Assembly: GCF_042648505.1 (NCBI RefSeq)
Contig: NZ_JBHRXK010000009.1
Coordinates: forward strand, 15,303-79,302
DNA: 64,000 nt
DNA from: Lysobacter_L cavernae
Lineage (GTDB): Bacteria > Pseudomonadota > Gammaproteobacteria > Xanthomonadales > Xanthomonadaceae
Direction: 5' to 3'
Shown here: positions 1 to 8,090 of the stretch, piece after piece
How the letters are laid out: each line of letters begins with the position of its first letter
How positions within the stretch are numbered: the stretch's first letter is position 1
Notes under the pieces: generated by a model
Told to the model about the DNA's origin: nothing
What the model saw: only the letters and a program-made list of their open reading frames with translations
The model's database searches: none
Program-made: the position numbers and the translations under genes

Positions 1-1102
1 GTCGCGGCCGGCTGGGGAAGGCGTGGCGCACGATGCGCCAGATCACCTGGCCGAACTGTCGCGGCAGCGAACCGGTGTTGTAGTGCTGGCCGTAGCGTGC
101 GCAGATCGCGCGCACCTCGACCGCCATCGTGGCGTAGCGGTTGGCCGGCAGGTCCGGGTAGAAGTGGTGCTCGATCTGGTGGCTGAGGTTGCCCGACAGC
201 ACGTTGAGCAGCTTGCCACCGGCGAGGTTGGACGAGCCGCGCAGCTGGCGCAGGTACCAGTGCCCGCGCGACTCACCGCGGATCGACTCCTTGGCGAAGG
301 TCTCGGCGTCGGCCGTGAAGTGGCCGCAGAAGATGATCACGTACGTCCACACGTTGCGCAGGCCGTTGGCGACCAGGTTGCCGAGCAGCACCGGCAGGAA
401 GAACGGTCCAGCCAATAGCGGGAACAGCAGGTAGTCCTTCAACAGCTGACGCAGTATCTTGCGCCGCACTGGGCGGAACAGCGCGCGCATCTTGGCGTGG
501 CTGGTCTTGCCGGCCAGCCAGCGTCCCAGCTTGAGGTCCTGGATCGCCACGCCCCACTGGAACAGCAGCGCGAACACCACCGCCACCAGCGGCTGCACCA
601 GATAGAACGGCCGCCAGCGCTGCTCGGGAAAAATGCGCAGCAGGCCGTAGCCGATGTCGTCGTCCATGCCGCGCACATTGGTGTAGGTGTGGTGCTTGAA
701 GTTGTGCGTCTTGCGCCAGTTGTCACTGGTGCCGGCGATGTCCCACTCGTAGGTCTTGCCGTTGAGTTGCGGGTCGCGCATCCAGTCGTACTGGCCGTGC
801 ATGACGTTGTGGCCCAGCTCCATGTTCTCCAGGATCTTGGACAGCGCCAGCAGCAACGCGCCGGCGATGCAGGCCGGCCACAGCAGCCACGGCCACAGCG
901 TGCCGCCGCCGATGGCGCCGGCGAACAGCAACACGCGGCCGGCGAAGCCGCTGTAGCGCACCGCCTTGACGATGCCGCGGATGTAGTCGGCGTCGGCCTG
1001 GCCGAGCGTGGCGGCGGTGCGCGCACGCAGCGCGTCGAGCTCGTTGCCGAAGGCGTCAAGCTCGGATGCGGTCAGGGGACGGTTGCGGATTTTTGCGGTC
1101 AT
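1..1102 (-). CDS. Fatty acid desaturase, membrane-bound, 3' end outside window (DesB-like)
   Basis: The open frame starts at an ATG at 1102 and runs off the left edge after 367 codons, so the C-terminus is missing. Three histidine clusters typical of membrane di-iron desaturases are visible: HNVMH (residues 98-102), HNFKHH (133-138) and HQIEHH (308-312), with hydrophobic stretches at about 55-90, 165-190 and 225-260. The enzyme would introduce a double bond into acyl chains at the inner membrane using electrons from a ferredoxin reductase. Its start lies 14 bp after the stop of exactly such a reductase, so the two form an operon. This matches the DesC-DesB arrangement known from Pseudomonas; the substrate (acyl-CoA or phospholipid) is inferred. 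Confidence 0.88.
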   Translation of the reverse strand, partial: MTAKIRNRPLTASELDAFGNELDALRARTAATLGQADADYIRGIVKAVRYSGFAGRVLLFAGAIGGGTLWPWLLWPACIAGALLLALSKILENMELGHNVMHGQYDWMRDPQLNGKTYEWDIAGTSDNWRKTHNFKHHTYTNVRGMDDDIGYGLLRIFPEQRWRPFYLVQPLVAVVFALLFQWGVAIQDLKLGRWLAGKTSHAKMRALFRPVRRKILRQLLKDYLLFPLLAGPFFLPVLLGNLVANGLRNVWTYVIIFCGHFTADAETFAKESIRGESRGHWYLRQLRGSSNLAGGKLLNVLSGNLSHQIEHHFYPDLPANRYATMAVEVRAICARYGQHYNTGSLPRQFGQVIWRIVRHAFPSRPR

Positions 1103-1116
1103 GACGGAAGGTCTTA

Positions 1117-2220
1117 TCAAAGATCGATGACGAGATCGCTGGCGGCGCTGTTCACGCACAGCCTGAGCGCGGACACCGGCTCGCCGACCTCCTCGCCGGT
1201 GTGTAGGTGACGGGTGGTGCCGCTGCGCTTGGCGCAGGCGCAGGTGTTGCAGATGCCCATGCGGCAGCCGGCGGCCGGCTTCAACCCGGCGGCTTCGAGC
1301 GCGGCCAGCAGCGAGGCGCCACGCGGCAGCGTCAACGTACGGCCGCTGGCGGCGAGCGTGACCTGGGCGGTGCCGGTATCGCCGATGAGCCGCGGCGGCG
1401 GGGTGAAGGCTTCGGCGTGGAACGACCGCGCCTGCGGTGCCGCCAGCGCGCGGGCCTGGTCGACGAAGCCACCGGGGCCGCAGGCGAAGACCTGCCGCGT
1501 GTCCAGGTCCGGCACGCAGGCCGACAACCGCATCGCGTCGATGCGGCCTTCGCCCTCGTCGGCCAGCGTCGCCGGCTCGCGGGTCAGGACGAAATGGACG
1601 GTGAAATCGGCGTGCTTGGCCGCCAGCGCACGCAGCTCGTCGGCAAAGCAGCGCTCGGCGCGCGTACGCGTCCAGTACACCAGGGTCAGCGGCACCGGCA
1701 TGCCCTGCGCGGCGAGCTGGCGCACCATCGCCATCAACGGCGTGATGCCGCTGCCGGCGGCGAGGAACAGCCAGCGCCCGTGCGGCGACGCGGGCAGCGT
1801 CATGTCGCCGAACGCCGCGTCCAGCTCGAGCACGTCGCCGACCTGCGCCCGTTGGCACAGGTGCTGGCTCAGCCGACCGCCGCTGATCGCCTTGACGGTG
1901 ATCGCGACGCGGCCGTCGGCGCGCACCGCATCGGACAGGCTGTAGCTGCGGGTGACGCGCACACCGTCGACCTCGACTCCGAGGTTGAGGTGCTGGCCCG
2001 GGAGGGCGCCGGCCCAATGGCGGTTGGGCTGCAGCAGCAGGGTGACCGCGTCGGCGGACTCGGTCTGGCGCGCGACGATGCGCGCCAGCGGGCGCTGCCA
2101 CGACCAGGTCGGGTGCAGCCGCGAGGCCCAGAAATCAAACAATGCCGGGGGCACGAGCGGCTGGACCAGGCGCCTGAGCCGGGCTGGGGTCGCGGGACGG
2201 GTTGCTTCGGGGGTAAGCAT
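1117..2220 (-). CDS. Ferredoxin reductase with C-terminal 2Fe-2S domain, electron donor to the desaturase (DesC-like)
   Basis: 367 residues. An FAD-binding domain with RSYSLSD (about 110) and an NAD(P)-binding segment GSGITPLMAMV (about 175) are followed by a plant-type ferredoxin domain whose cysteines sit in CRMGICNTCAC and LCVNSA. This flavin plus 2Fe-2S layout passes electrons from NAD(P)H to a di-iron oxygenase or desaturase. The ATG at 2220 is chosen because it begins just inside the divergent regulatory palindrome; the longer open frame upstream crosses that operator and the neighbouring promoter region. The desaturase gene follows 14 bp downstream, so the pair is probably co-transcribed and controlled by the divergent TetR-type regulator. 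Confidence 0.9.
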   Translation of the reverse strand: MLTPEATRPATPARLRRLVQPLVPPALFDFWASRLHPTWSWQRPLARIVARQTESADAVTLLLQPNRHWAGALPGQHLNLGVEVDGVRVTRSYSLSDAVRADGRVAITVKAISGGRLSQHLCQRAQVGDVLELDAAFGDMTLPASPHGRWLFLAAGSGITPLMAMVRQLAAQGMPVPLTLVYWTRTRAERCFADELRALAAKHADFTVHFVLTREPATLADEGEGRIDAMRLSACVPDLDTRQVFACGPGGFVDQARALAAPQARSFHAEAFTPPPRLIGDTGTAQVTLAASGRTLTLPRGASLLAALEAAGLKPAAGCRMGICNTCACAKRSGTTRHLHTGEEVGEPVSALRLCVNSAASDLVIDL

Positions 2221-2228
2221 GGCCGCAC

Positions 2229-2266
2229 TATACAGTTGGATACACAGTCGTGTATACAACTGTATA
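2229..2266. promoter_or_regulatory. Inverted repeat operator between desaturase operon and TetR-type regulator
   Basis: TATACAGTTGGATACA (2229-2244) is mirrored by TGTATACAACTGTATA (2251-2266), 16-bp arms with one mismatch and a 6-bp centre. It fills the 60-bp gap between the divergent starts at 2220 and 2281, and its AT-rich arms may also carry -10 elements. A FabR/DesT-type repressor binding here could control both directions. Confidence 0.7.
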
Positions 2267-2280
2267 TAAACGACACCGAT

Positions 2281-2967
2281 ATGATGTTGCCCCCGGCCCG
2301 ATCCCTGCACCCCGTGACCCCACGCTCCGTCACTCCGGCCGCGCCCGTCGATCACGCCCCGGGCCGCAAGGCCTCGATCTCCCGCGACGACCTGATCGCC
2401 GCCGCGCTGCGCCTGATCGGCCCGCACCGCAGCGTGTCGAGCCTGAGCCTGCGCGAGGTGGCGCGCGAGGCCGGAATCGCGCCGAACAGCTTCTACCGGC
2501 AATTCCGCGACGTCGACGAGCTGGCCGTGGCCCTGATCGACCTGGCCGGGCGTTCGCTGCGCGAGATCGTCGGCAAGGCGCGCCACCGCATCGGCCGCGG
2601 CCAGAGCATCGTGCGCGGCTCGGTCGAGGCCTTCATCGAGCAGGTGCGCGCCGACGACCAGCTGCTGCACGTGCTGCTGCGCGAGGGCACGGTCGGCTCG
2701 GACGCGTTCAAGCAGGCGGTGGACCGCGAACTGAACTTCTTCGAGGAAGAACTGCGCGTCGACCTGATCCGCCTGGCGGCCCAGGACGGCGTCACCCTCT
2801 ACGAGCCGGCGCTGGCTGCCCGCGCCATCACCCGGTTGGCCTTCGCCATGGGCGCGGCGGCGATGGACCTGCCACCGGAGAAGGATGCGGAACTCATCGA
2901 GCAGCTCACGCAGATGGTGCGGATGATCATCACCGGCACGCGCACCCTGGGCACGAGCCAGCCGTAA
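2281..2967 (+). CDS. TetR-family repressor of unsaturated fatty acid synthesis (FabR/DesT-like)
   Basis: 228 residues. After a basic leader, a TetR helix-turn-helix is visible at about 35-85 (SLREVAREAGIAPNSFYRQF), followed by an all-helical ligand domain. NSFYRQFRDVDELAVALID and the C-terminal half resemble FabR of enterobacteria and DesT of Pseudomonas, which sense the acyl-CoA pool and repress desaturase or fabA/fabB genes. It is transcribed divergently from the reductase-desaturase operon across a 16-bp-arm inverted repeat, as in the desT-desCB locus. Two ATGs (2281, 2284) are possible starts. The assignment to this subgroup is strong from the HTH sequence plus context; the exact ligand is inferred. 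Confidence 0.85.
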   Translation: MMLPPARSLHPVTPRSVTPAAPVDHAPGRKASISRDDLIAAALRLIGPHRSVSSLSLREVAREAGIAPNSFYRQFRDVDELAVALIDLAGRSLREIVGKARHRIGRGQSIVRGSVEAFIEQVRADDQLLHVLLREGTVGSDAFKQAVDRELNFFEEELRVDLIRLAAQDGVTLYEPALAARAITRLAFAMGAAAMDLPPEKDAELIEQLTQMVRMIITGTRTLGTSQP

Positions 2968-2991
2968 CGCGCGCAGTACCGGCGGCCACGC

Positions 2992-3975
2992 TCAGGTCGC
3001 GTGACCCTCGCTCGCGGTCGGCTCCGGCTTGATCCGCACCGCCCACAGCACCCCGGCGATCAGCAACGCGATGCCGAGCAGCGTCAGCGGCTCCGGCATG
3101 CGCCCGCGCAGGACGAAGGCGTAGGCAAGCGCAGCCAGCGTTTCGAACACGATCAACTGCCCGGCCAGTGCGGTCGGCAGGCGCTGGCTGGCTTCGTTCC
3201 AGCACAACGTGCCCAGCCACGACGCGAACAGGCCGATTGCGACCATCAGGCCGACAAAGAACCCCGGCCGTGGCCCCAGCGGCATCGGAAAATCACTGCC
3301 GGTCAGCGCCATGCCGCCCCACAGCAGCGCGTAGCCAAGCAGCGCCAGCGGCAGTATCGCCACGCCCTGGGCGGTGGCCCAGGTGCGCGGACTGCGCTCG
3401 GGGTGTGCACGCAACCAGTCGGCGTTGCGCAGCGGGTACCAGGTCCAGCACGCCACCGCGATCACCGCGAGCAGCGCGCCCTGGGCGTAGCGCAGCGGTT
3501 CGGCGTCGGCATCGTTGCGCAGCGCGGTCAGCTCGACCTGGTTGACGCAGCCGATGCCGGCGGCGATCAGCAGCAGCGACGGCAGCAAGCGCAGCCACGG
3601 CAGGCGACCGTCGCGGCCGATGCTTGCATGATGCGCGCCGCGCAAATTGGCGCTGACCGCGATCACCACCGGCAAGGTGCCAATGATCATTGTCGGCACC
3701 GGCGCGCCGGCGCGTTGGATGGCACTGGCCAGGCACAGGTAATAGAGCAGGTTGCCGATCACGGCCAGCTTCAGCGCCTCGATCCAGTCGGCGCGAGTAA
3801 GCCGGCGCAAGGCGGCCCGGTCCAACCAGGCCAGCGGCAGCGCGATCAGGCCGAAGGCGAGGTAGCGGCCGACCGACTGCAGCGCCGCCGGGTACTCCGG
3901 CAACAGCAGCGGGCTGACAAACACCAGGCCCCACATCAGCCCGGCCGCCAGTGCGTAGAAGGTTCCGATCCACAT
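2992..3975 (-). CDS. EamA/DMT-family inner-membrane transporter
   Basis: 327 residues with about ten hydrophobic segments arranged as two five-helix halves, the usual EamA layout; the first segment begins at MWIGTFYALAAGLMWG. An in-frame upstream ATG would add 32 Arg/Pro-rich residues that overlap nothing conserved, so the ATG at 3975 is preferred. Members export amino acids or other metabolites, but substrate cannot be read from sequence. The gene follows an AraC-type regulator on the same strand, 144 bp away with a palindromic repeat between them. It faces the FabR-like gene with a 24-bp convergent gap. Confidence 0.85.
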   Translation of the reverse strand: MWIGTFYALAAGLMWGLVFVSPLLLPEYPAALQSVGRYLAFGLIALPLAWLDRAALRRLTRADWIEALKLAVIGNLLYYLCLASAIQRAGAPVPTMIIGTLPVVIAVSANLRGAHHASIGRDGRLPWLRLLPSLLLIAAGIGCVNQVELTALRNDADAEPLRYAQGALLAVIAVACWTWYPLRNADWLRAHPERSPRTWATAQGVAILPLALLGYALLWGGMALTGSDFPMPLGPRPGFFVGLMVAIGLFASWLGTLCWNEASQRLPTALAGQLIVFETLAALAYAFVLRGRMPEPLTLLGIALLIAGVLWAVRIKPEPTASEGHAT

Positions 3976-4073
3976 GCGGCGATGCTGCACCGGTCGCGGC
4001 GCGCGGTCTTGCACCAGATTGCGGTGGCGCGGTGGTGCAGCGCGGATGCGCTGTGGGAATGCCGGCATCACGA

Positions 4074-4120
4074 CTTCGCCAGACCCTCACCCCAACCCCT
4101 CTCCCGGTGGGAGAGGGGCT
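4074..4120. repeat. 47-bp palindrome-containing repeat, copy A
   Basis: This stretch matches 15507-15553 at 43 of 47 positions; both end in the hairpin CCGGTGGGAGAGGGG. Its last base is also the first base of the AraC gene's stop codon. The other copy lies inside hrpB. Confidence 0.8.
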
Positions 4121-4947
4121 TATCCGTTGCGCATCTGCTGCCGATAGCGCGCCGGCGTCACCCCGTAGCGGCGCGCGAACGCGCGGGTGAGGTGGGCCTG
4201 GTCGCTCAGGCCGGTGGCCGCGGCCACCTGCGCCGGTGCCTCGCCGGCGGCGAGCCGGCGCTTGGCGTCGAACAGGCGCAGCGCCATCAGCATCTGCTGC
4301 GGGGTGGCGTGGTAGTGGGCGCGGAAACTGCGCAGGAAATGAAACGGGCTGAGCCCGGCCACGGCGGCGAGCTCGTCGAGCGTGAGGCGCTGCGCCAGGT
4401 GCGCGCGCAGGTAGTCGAGCACCGGCGCGAAACGCGGCGCGGCCTCGTCCGCCGCGGGTCGGGCGCGGCGGGCGTGATCGCGCAGCGGCGTGAGCAGGGA
4501 CGCCAGCAGGCTGTCGAAGGCCAGCGGTTCGCGCTCGCGCCACAGCGCATCGAGCAGCGCGGTGACGCGCCGCGCACGCGCCGGATCGTGGCGCACGGCC
4601 GCGTCGAACCACCAGCCGCGCTCGCCGCTGACCTCTTCCACCACCGCCGGGTCGAGGTAGGCCATGCGGTAGCGCCAGCCGCCTGCGGTCTCGGCACGGC
4701 CGGTGTGCAGGGCATCGGGGTTCATCAGCACCAGCGAGTCGGGCGGCGCCAGGTGGTCGCTGCCACGGTAACGGAAACGCTCGACGCCGGATTCGATCGC
4801 GCCCAGGCCGTAGGCCTCGTGGGTGTGCGGCTCGAAGGCGTGGCGGACGATGTGGGCGCGGTACAGCTCGACCCCGGCGCGGTGCGACGGCCGACGGAAC
4901 TCGGCGCGGTCCTGCGCATGCTCGAATTGAACGGGAACGCCCTGCAT
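4120..4947 (-). CDS. AraC-family transcriptional regulator with cupin sensor domain
   Basis: 275 residues. The N-terminal half (about 15-150) looks like an AraC-type cupin: HIVRHAFEPHTHEAYGLGAIESG followed by LAPPDSLVLMNPDALHTG. The C-terminal 100 residues carry the double helix-turn-helix, with LTLDELAAVAGLSPFHFLRSFRAHY and the signature ATGLSDQAHLTRAFARRYGVTPARYR. Regulators of this type often sit beside an EamA or LysE exporter and control it; the exporter gene lies 144 bp downstream. The inducer is unknown. The stop codon touches a dispersed palindromic repeat, which may have replaced the original 3' end. Confidence 0.88.
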   Translation of the reverse strand: MQGVPVQFEHAQDRAEFRRPSHRAGVELYRAHIVRHAFEPHTHEAYGLGAIESGVERFRYRGSDHLAPPDSLVLMNPDALHTGRAETAGGWRYRMAYLDPAVVEEVSGERGWWFDAAVRHDPARARRVTALLDALWREREPLAFDSLLASLLTPLRDHARRARPAADEAAPRFAPVLDYLRAHLAQRLTLDELAAVAGLSPFHFLRSFRAHYHATPQQMLMALRLFDAKRRLAAGEAPAQVAAATGLSDQAHLTRAFARRYGVTPARYRQQMRNG

Positions 4948-5017
4948 GCGCGGATTCTGCCATGGCCTCGCCGCATGCCGCGGCGAGGCCCCTGTGTGAC
5001 GCGTCGATGCTTACATG

Positions 5018-5239
5018 TCAGGCGGCGGACGGCCGCGAGCGGTACGTGTCGTGCCACTCGACCGGGTGGGTGGCGACGTCGCTGGATTCGTCGTCGTGGA
5101 GGCCCGCGGTGGACAGGGCAAACGCGCGCCGGGCCTCGGCGCGGCGGCCGAAGCGCGGGCCGAACGCCGGCGTGCGGAACACCAGGTCGTGACCGGCGTA
5201 GCCGGTGTCACGCAGGCACTCGTTCTTGAACAGATGCAT
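5018..5239 (-). CDS. Small hypothetical protein (73 aa)
   Basis: 73 residues starting MHLFKNECLRDTGYAGHD, acidic-to-neutral and without a signal peptide or membrane segment. I do not recognise a domain. It is the second of two small genes transcribed leftward, divergent from a LysR-type regulator, with another small frame at 5403-5612 between them. A purine-rich stretch (GGAGTTCCGCC) precedes the ATG. A longer upstream start is possible but adds only basic, low-complexity sequence. Treated as probable because composition and start context look coding. Confidence 0.55.
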   Translation of the reverse strand: MHLFKNECLRDTGYAGHDLVFRTPAFGPRFGRRAEARRAFALSTAGLHDDESSDVATHPVEWHDTYRSRPSAA

Positions 5240-5402
5240 GGCGGAACTCCGTGGGGGAAGGGAGTGGTGATGCCGTGATCGCGCTCGTCCCTGAGCACGA
5301 GGCACGTTAGATGCGCGCCATGACCGCTGCTTGCCGTCGCGTTTGCAGATTTGTGTCGGCGCGGCGTTCATGCCGCCGCGCGCTTCGCGTCAACGCCGTC
5401 GA

Positions 5403-5612
5403 TCAGGCGCAGCCAGCAACGGTCCCGTCGCAGTCGCGCGGCGCCGCAGCGGGCGTCGCCTTGTCCGACTGGGCATGCCCGAGCGGGGCGAAGAATTTCT
5501 CCGAGGCGACCCGGTTGCCGTAGCCCTGCGAATAGCGCGGCTGCGCTTCGTCGAACAGGTGCGGGTCGGTGATGTAGCCGTGCAGGGACAGCAGATTGGT
5601 GTAGATGTTCAT
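5403..5612 (-). CDS. Small hypothetical protein (69 aa) divergent from LysR regulator
   Basis: 69 residues beginning MNIYTNLLSLHGYITDPHLF, with a well-placed AGGAGTCCACC ribosome site before the ATG. No domain is recognised and no signal peptide is evident. The central part (GYGNRVASEKFFAPLGHA) looks protein-like, while the tail is Ala/Asp-rich. The start lies 150 bp from the divergent LysR-type gene, with a perfect LysR-box palindrome between them, so it may be the target of that regulator. Confidence 0.6.
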   Translation of the reverse strand: MNIYTNLLSLHGYITDPHLFDEAQPRYSQGYGNRVASEKFFAPLGHAQSDKATPAAAPRDCDGTVAGCA

Positions 5613-5721
5613 GGTGGACTCCTGAGGCGGACTGGCCCGCGTGGCGTGGACAACTTCCTTGAGTGGGATGCAAGATAGACCCGCGCTTTACTGCAAAAAA
5701 GCGATGCTTTTGCAAGCCAAT

Positions 5722-5738
5722 CTTGAATTTAATTCAAG
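5722..5738. promoter_or_regulatory. LysR-box palindrome
   Basis: CTTGAATTTAATTCAAG is a perfect palindrome around a central T with the T-N11-A spacing of LysR-type regulator sites. It lies 24 bp before the LysR-type start. A second inverted pair, TGCAAAA (5692-5698) and TTTTGCA (5708-5714), sits just upstream. Confidence 0.65.
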
Positions 5739-5762
5739 TCTCGCGACCTCCGGAAGCCCGCC

Positions 5763-6713
5763 ATGAGCCGTCCGCCGCTGCACTCCCTGCTCGGATTCGC
5801 CGCTGCCGCGCGCAGCGGCAACCTCACCCGCGCCGCCGAGACGATGCACCTGACCGTCAGCGCGCTGAGCCACCAGATCCGCGCCATCGAGGAGCGCCTG
5901 GGCGAGCGCCTGTTCGTGCGCGGCGCGCGCGGCGTCGAACTGACCGACGCCGGCCAGGCGCTGTTCGATCGCATCGCCCCGCACCTGGACGCGATCGAGC
6001 AGGCGTTGCAGCCGCGTCGGCGCCGCGGCGAGGCGCTGACGATCACGTTGATGCCGTCGTTCGCGTCGAGCTGGCTGGTGCCGCGACTGCCGCGCTTCCT
6101 CGCCGCGCACCCGCAACTGGAGCTCAGCCTGCAGTCCAACATCAACGTCGTCGATTTCGCCCGCGAGACCGGCCTCGACGCCGGCATCCGCTACGGCCCC
6201 GGGCATTGGCCGGGACTGGACGCGGTACACCTGTTCGACGACTGGGTGGCACCGATCGCGAGCCCGGCCCTGATCGAAAAGCTGGGCCGGCCGACGCTGG
6301 CCACGCTCGACCGCTTCCCGCTGCTCGGCGCGCCAGGCGGACGCTGGAGCGAGTGGTTCGCGCGCTACGGCGGCACGCCGCCTGCACGCTTCGTCGCGAT
6401 CTTCGACGATTCGGAAAACCTGCACCGCGCCGCGGTCGAGGGCCTGGGGGTCGTGCTCGGGCGCATGACGCTGGCACGGCCGCTGATCGAGGCCGGCCAC
6501 CTGGTCGCGCTGTTCGACGAGCGGCTCAAGGCCGAGTACGCGCATTACCTGGTGTTGCCGCCGCGCTCGCGCGAACACGCCGGCCTGGCCGCATTTCGCG
6601 ACTGGCTGCTGGAAGAGGCGGGGCGGTACGAAGCCGGCAAAGCCGCGGCGCGCGAACGCGCCTCGCGCAGGCCGCCGCGCAAACACGCACCCACACCACA
6701 CCGCCGCTCGTGA
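5763..6713 (+). CDS. LysR-family transcriptional regulator, GcvA-like
   Basis: 316 residues. The N-terminal winged helix (GNLTRAAETMHLTVSALSHQIRAIEERLGERLFVR, about 19-53) is classic LysR, followed by a PBP2-like effector domain (about 90-295) with the GcvA-type features NINVVDFARETGLDAGIRYG and SENLHRAAVEGLGVVLGR. The C-terminal 25 residues are basic and low-complexity. It is divergent from two small genes with a T-N11-A palindrome in the gap, suggesting autoregulation plus control of the small genes. Effector unknown. Confidence 0.88.
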   Translation: MSRPPLHSLLGFAAAARSGNLTRAAETMHLTVSALSHQIRAIEERLGERLFVRGARGVELTDAGQALFDRIAPHLDAIEQALQPRRRRGEALTITLMPSFASSWLVPRLPRFLAAHPQLELSLQSNINVVDFARETGLDAGIRYGPGHWPGLDAVHLFDDWVAPIASPALIEKLGRPTLATLDRFPLLGAPGGRWSEWFARYGGTPPARFVAIFDDSENLHRAAVEGLGVVLGRMTLARPLIEAGHLVALFDERLKAEYAHYLVLPPRSREHAGLAAFRDWLLEEAGRYEAGKAAARERASRRPPRKHAPTPHRRS

Positions 6714-6795
6714 ACCGTCGTCTTCGGTATCGCCCCCGGTGGCCGCCGCCGCCGCATTGGCGTTAGGCTGGCGCACCATCCGTGGAGGCCACCGC

Positions 6796-7671
6796 ATGAA
6801 ACGCTTGCTGCTTGTCGCTCTGGTTCCGGCCCTGTTGACCGCGTGCGCCAGCACGCGCACCGCGGAGGCGGTCACCGACACCGCGGCCACCGCGCCTGCA
6901 CCGACCGTCACCGGCCCCAGCGAAGTGGGCCTGACCGCCGCCGTCGCCGGCGACTGGCGCGACGCGAAGTTCAGCGCGCGCGACCGCTACCGCCACCCGC
7001 GCGAGACGCTGATGTTCTTCGGCGTCGCCCCGAACCAGACCGTCATCGAGATCACCCCCGGTGCGGGCTGGTACAGCGAGATCCTCGCGCCCTACCTGAA
7101 GGACGACGGCCAGTACGTCGCCGCGGTCTGGGACGACGCCATCACCGGCCAGCCCAAGTACCGCTACGACCTCAACAAGCAGCTGCGCGCCAAGTTCGCC
7201 GGCAACGCCGCGGTGTACGGCGCGCCGCAGGTGCGCGTGTTCGACCCGAAGGCGCCGAGCTTCGGCGCGGCCGGCTCGGCCGACACCGTGCTGACCTTCC
7301 GCAACGTCCATAACTGGGTGTCCGACGGCAGTGCCGAAGCCTATTTCAAGGCGTTCTTCGACGTGCTCAAGCCCGGCGGCACGCTCGGTCTGGCCGAGCA
7401 CCGCGCCAAGCCCGGCACCGACCTGGCGAAGATGAAGAAGTCCGGCTACCTGACCGAGGCGCTGGTGATCGAACTCGCCCAGGGCGCCGGCTTCGTGCTC
7501 GACGCCAAGAGCGAGGTCAACGCCAACCCCCAGGACAGCGCCGACCATCCCAACGGCGTGTGGACCCTGCCACCGGTGAACCGCCACGACGCCAAGGACG
7601 ACGCCAAGTACCAGGCCATCGGCGAGAGCGACCGGATGACGTTGCGGTTCCGCAAGCCCGCCCGAGAATGA
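6796..7671 (+). CDS. Class I SAM-dependent methyltransferase-like lipoprotein (COG4798 type)
   Basis: 291 residues. The first 18 residues form a lipoprotein signal with lipobox LLTAC. The mature part has a Rossmann methyltransferase core: VIEITPGAGWYSEILAPYL (motif I), VRVFDPKAPSFG, and TVLTFRNVHNW (motif IV region), ending with GVWTLPP. This matches a family annotated as predicted methyltransferases, many of which carry export signals. SAM is not expected in the periplasm, so either the activity or the location is unusual. The ATG at 6796 follows a GGAGG site by eight bases. Stand-alone gene. Confidence 0.82.
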   Translation: MKRLLLVALVPALLTACASTRTAEAVTDTAATAPAPTVTGPSEVGLTAAVAGDWRDAKFSARDRYRHPRETLMFFGVAPNQTVIEITPGAGWYSEILAPYLKDDGQYVAAVWDDAITGQPKYRYDLNKQLRAKFAGNAAVYGAPQVRVFDPKAPSFGAAGSADTVLTFRNVHNWVSDGSAEAYFKAFFDVLKPGGTLGLAEHRAKPGTDLAKMKKSGYLTEALVIELAQGAGFVLDAKSEVNANPQDSADHPNGVWTLPPVNRHDAKDDAKYQAIGESDRMTLRFRKPARE

Positions 7672-8090
7672 GTGGGTGCGCCCACATCGTCGATGCCGCG
7701 CGCGCAGCCGATAACGGCAAACTACCGCGCCACGCCGCTGCGCTTGGCGCAAACGATAAGGGTTGAGCTTTGAGCTTTTGACAGCCGATCACGTATCCAG
7801 ACCCGAAGGGCGGCGTGCATGGATGCACACCGTTTTCCGACCGCGACAGCGGGCGGAAGCTCTTGGGCCGTCGCTGCGAAGCCCAGAAGCAGAGGCAACG
7901 TCCCTGGACCTGCGATCCCCGGCCATCGGGCATAGCCCGATGGCGCTCAGCGCCGCGCGAACCAGTGGCTCGCAAGCGCGGCCCTTCGCCCCCGCCTACG
8001 CGGGGATGACGACAAAGGTAGTCCGACCGTACCCGCGATAGGGCGCCCCGGTGCCTCACTGCTCCGCCCTGCCAACACCACCACACCACC
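7672..8090. other. 419-bp intergenic region with palindromes, no gene seen
   Basis: Contains a perfect 10-bp-arm hairpin, GCCATCGGGC/GCCCGATGGC (7922-7944), followed by CCCGCCTACGCGGGGATGAC, a dispersed motif frequent in proteobacterial intergenic DNA. Open frames here have no protein-like composition. Confidence 0.6.

Noticed and set aside
1207..2280. Upstream extension of the FabR/DesT-like frame
   Set aside because: It runs antisense through the reductase gene and across the operator; the FabR-like protein is complete from 2281.
4074..4120. Possible rho-independent terminator of the AraC gene
   Set aside because: The hairpin has no T tract and is a copy of a dispersed repeat also found inside hrpB, so it is classed as a repeat.
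3001..5229. Very long rightward open frame (about 740 codons) opposite the EamA and AraC genes
   Set aside because: Gln/Arg/Ala-rich without domain-like segments; an antisense shadow caused by high GC content.
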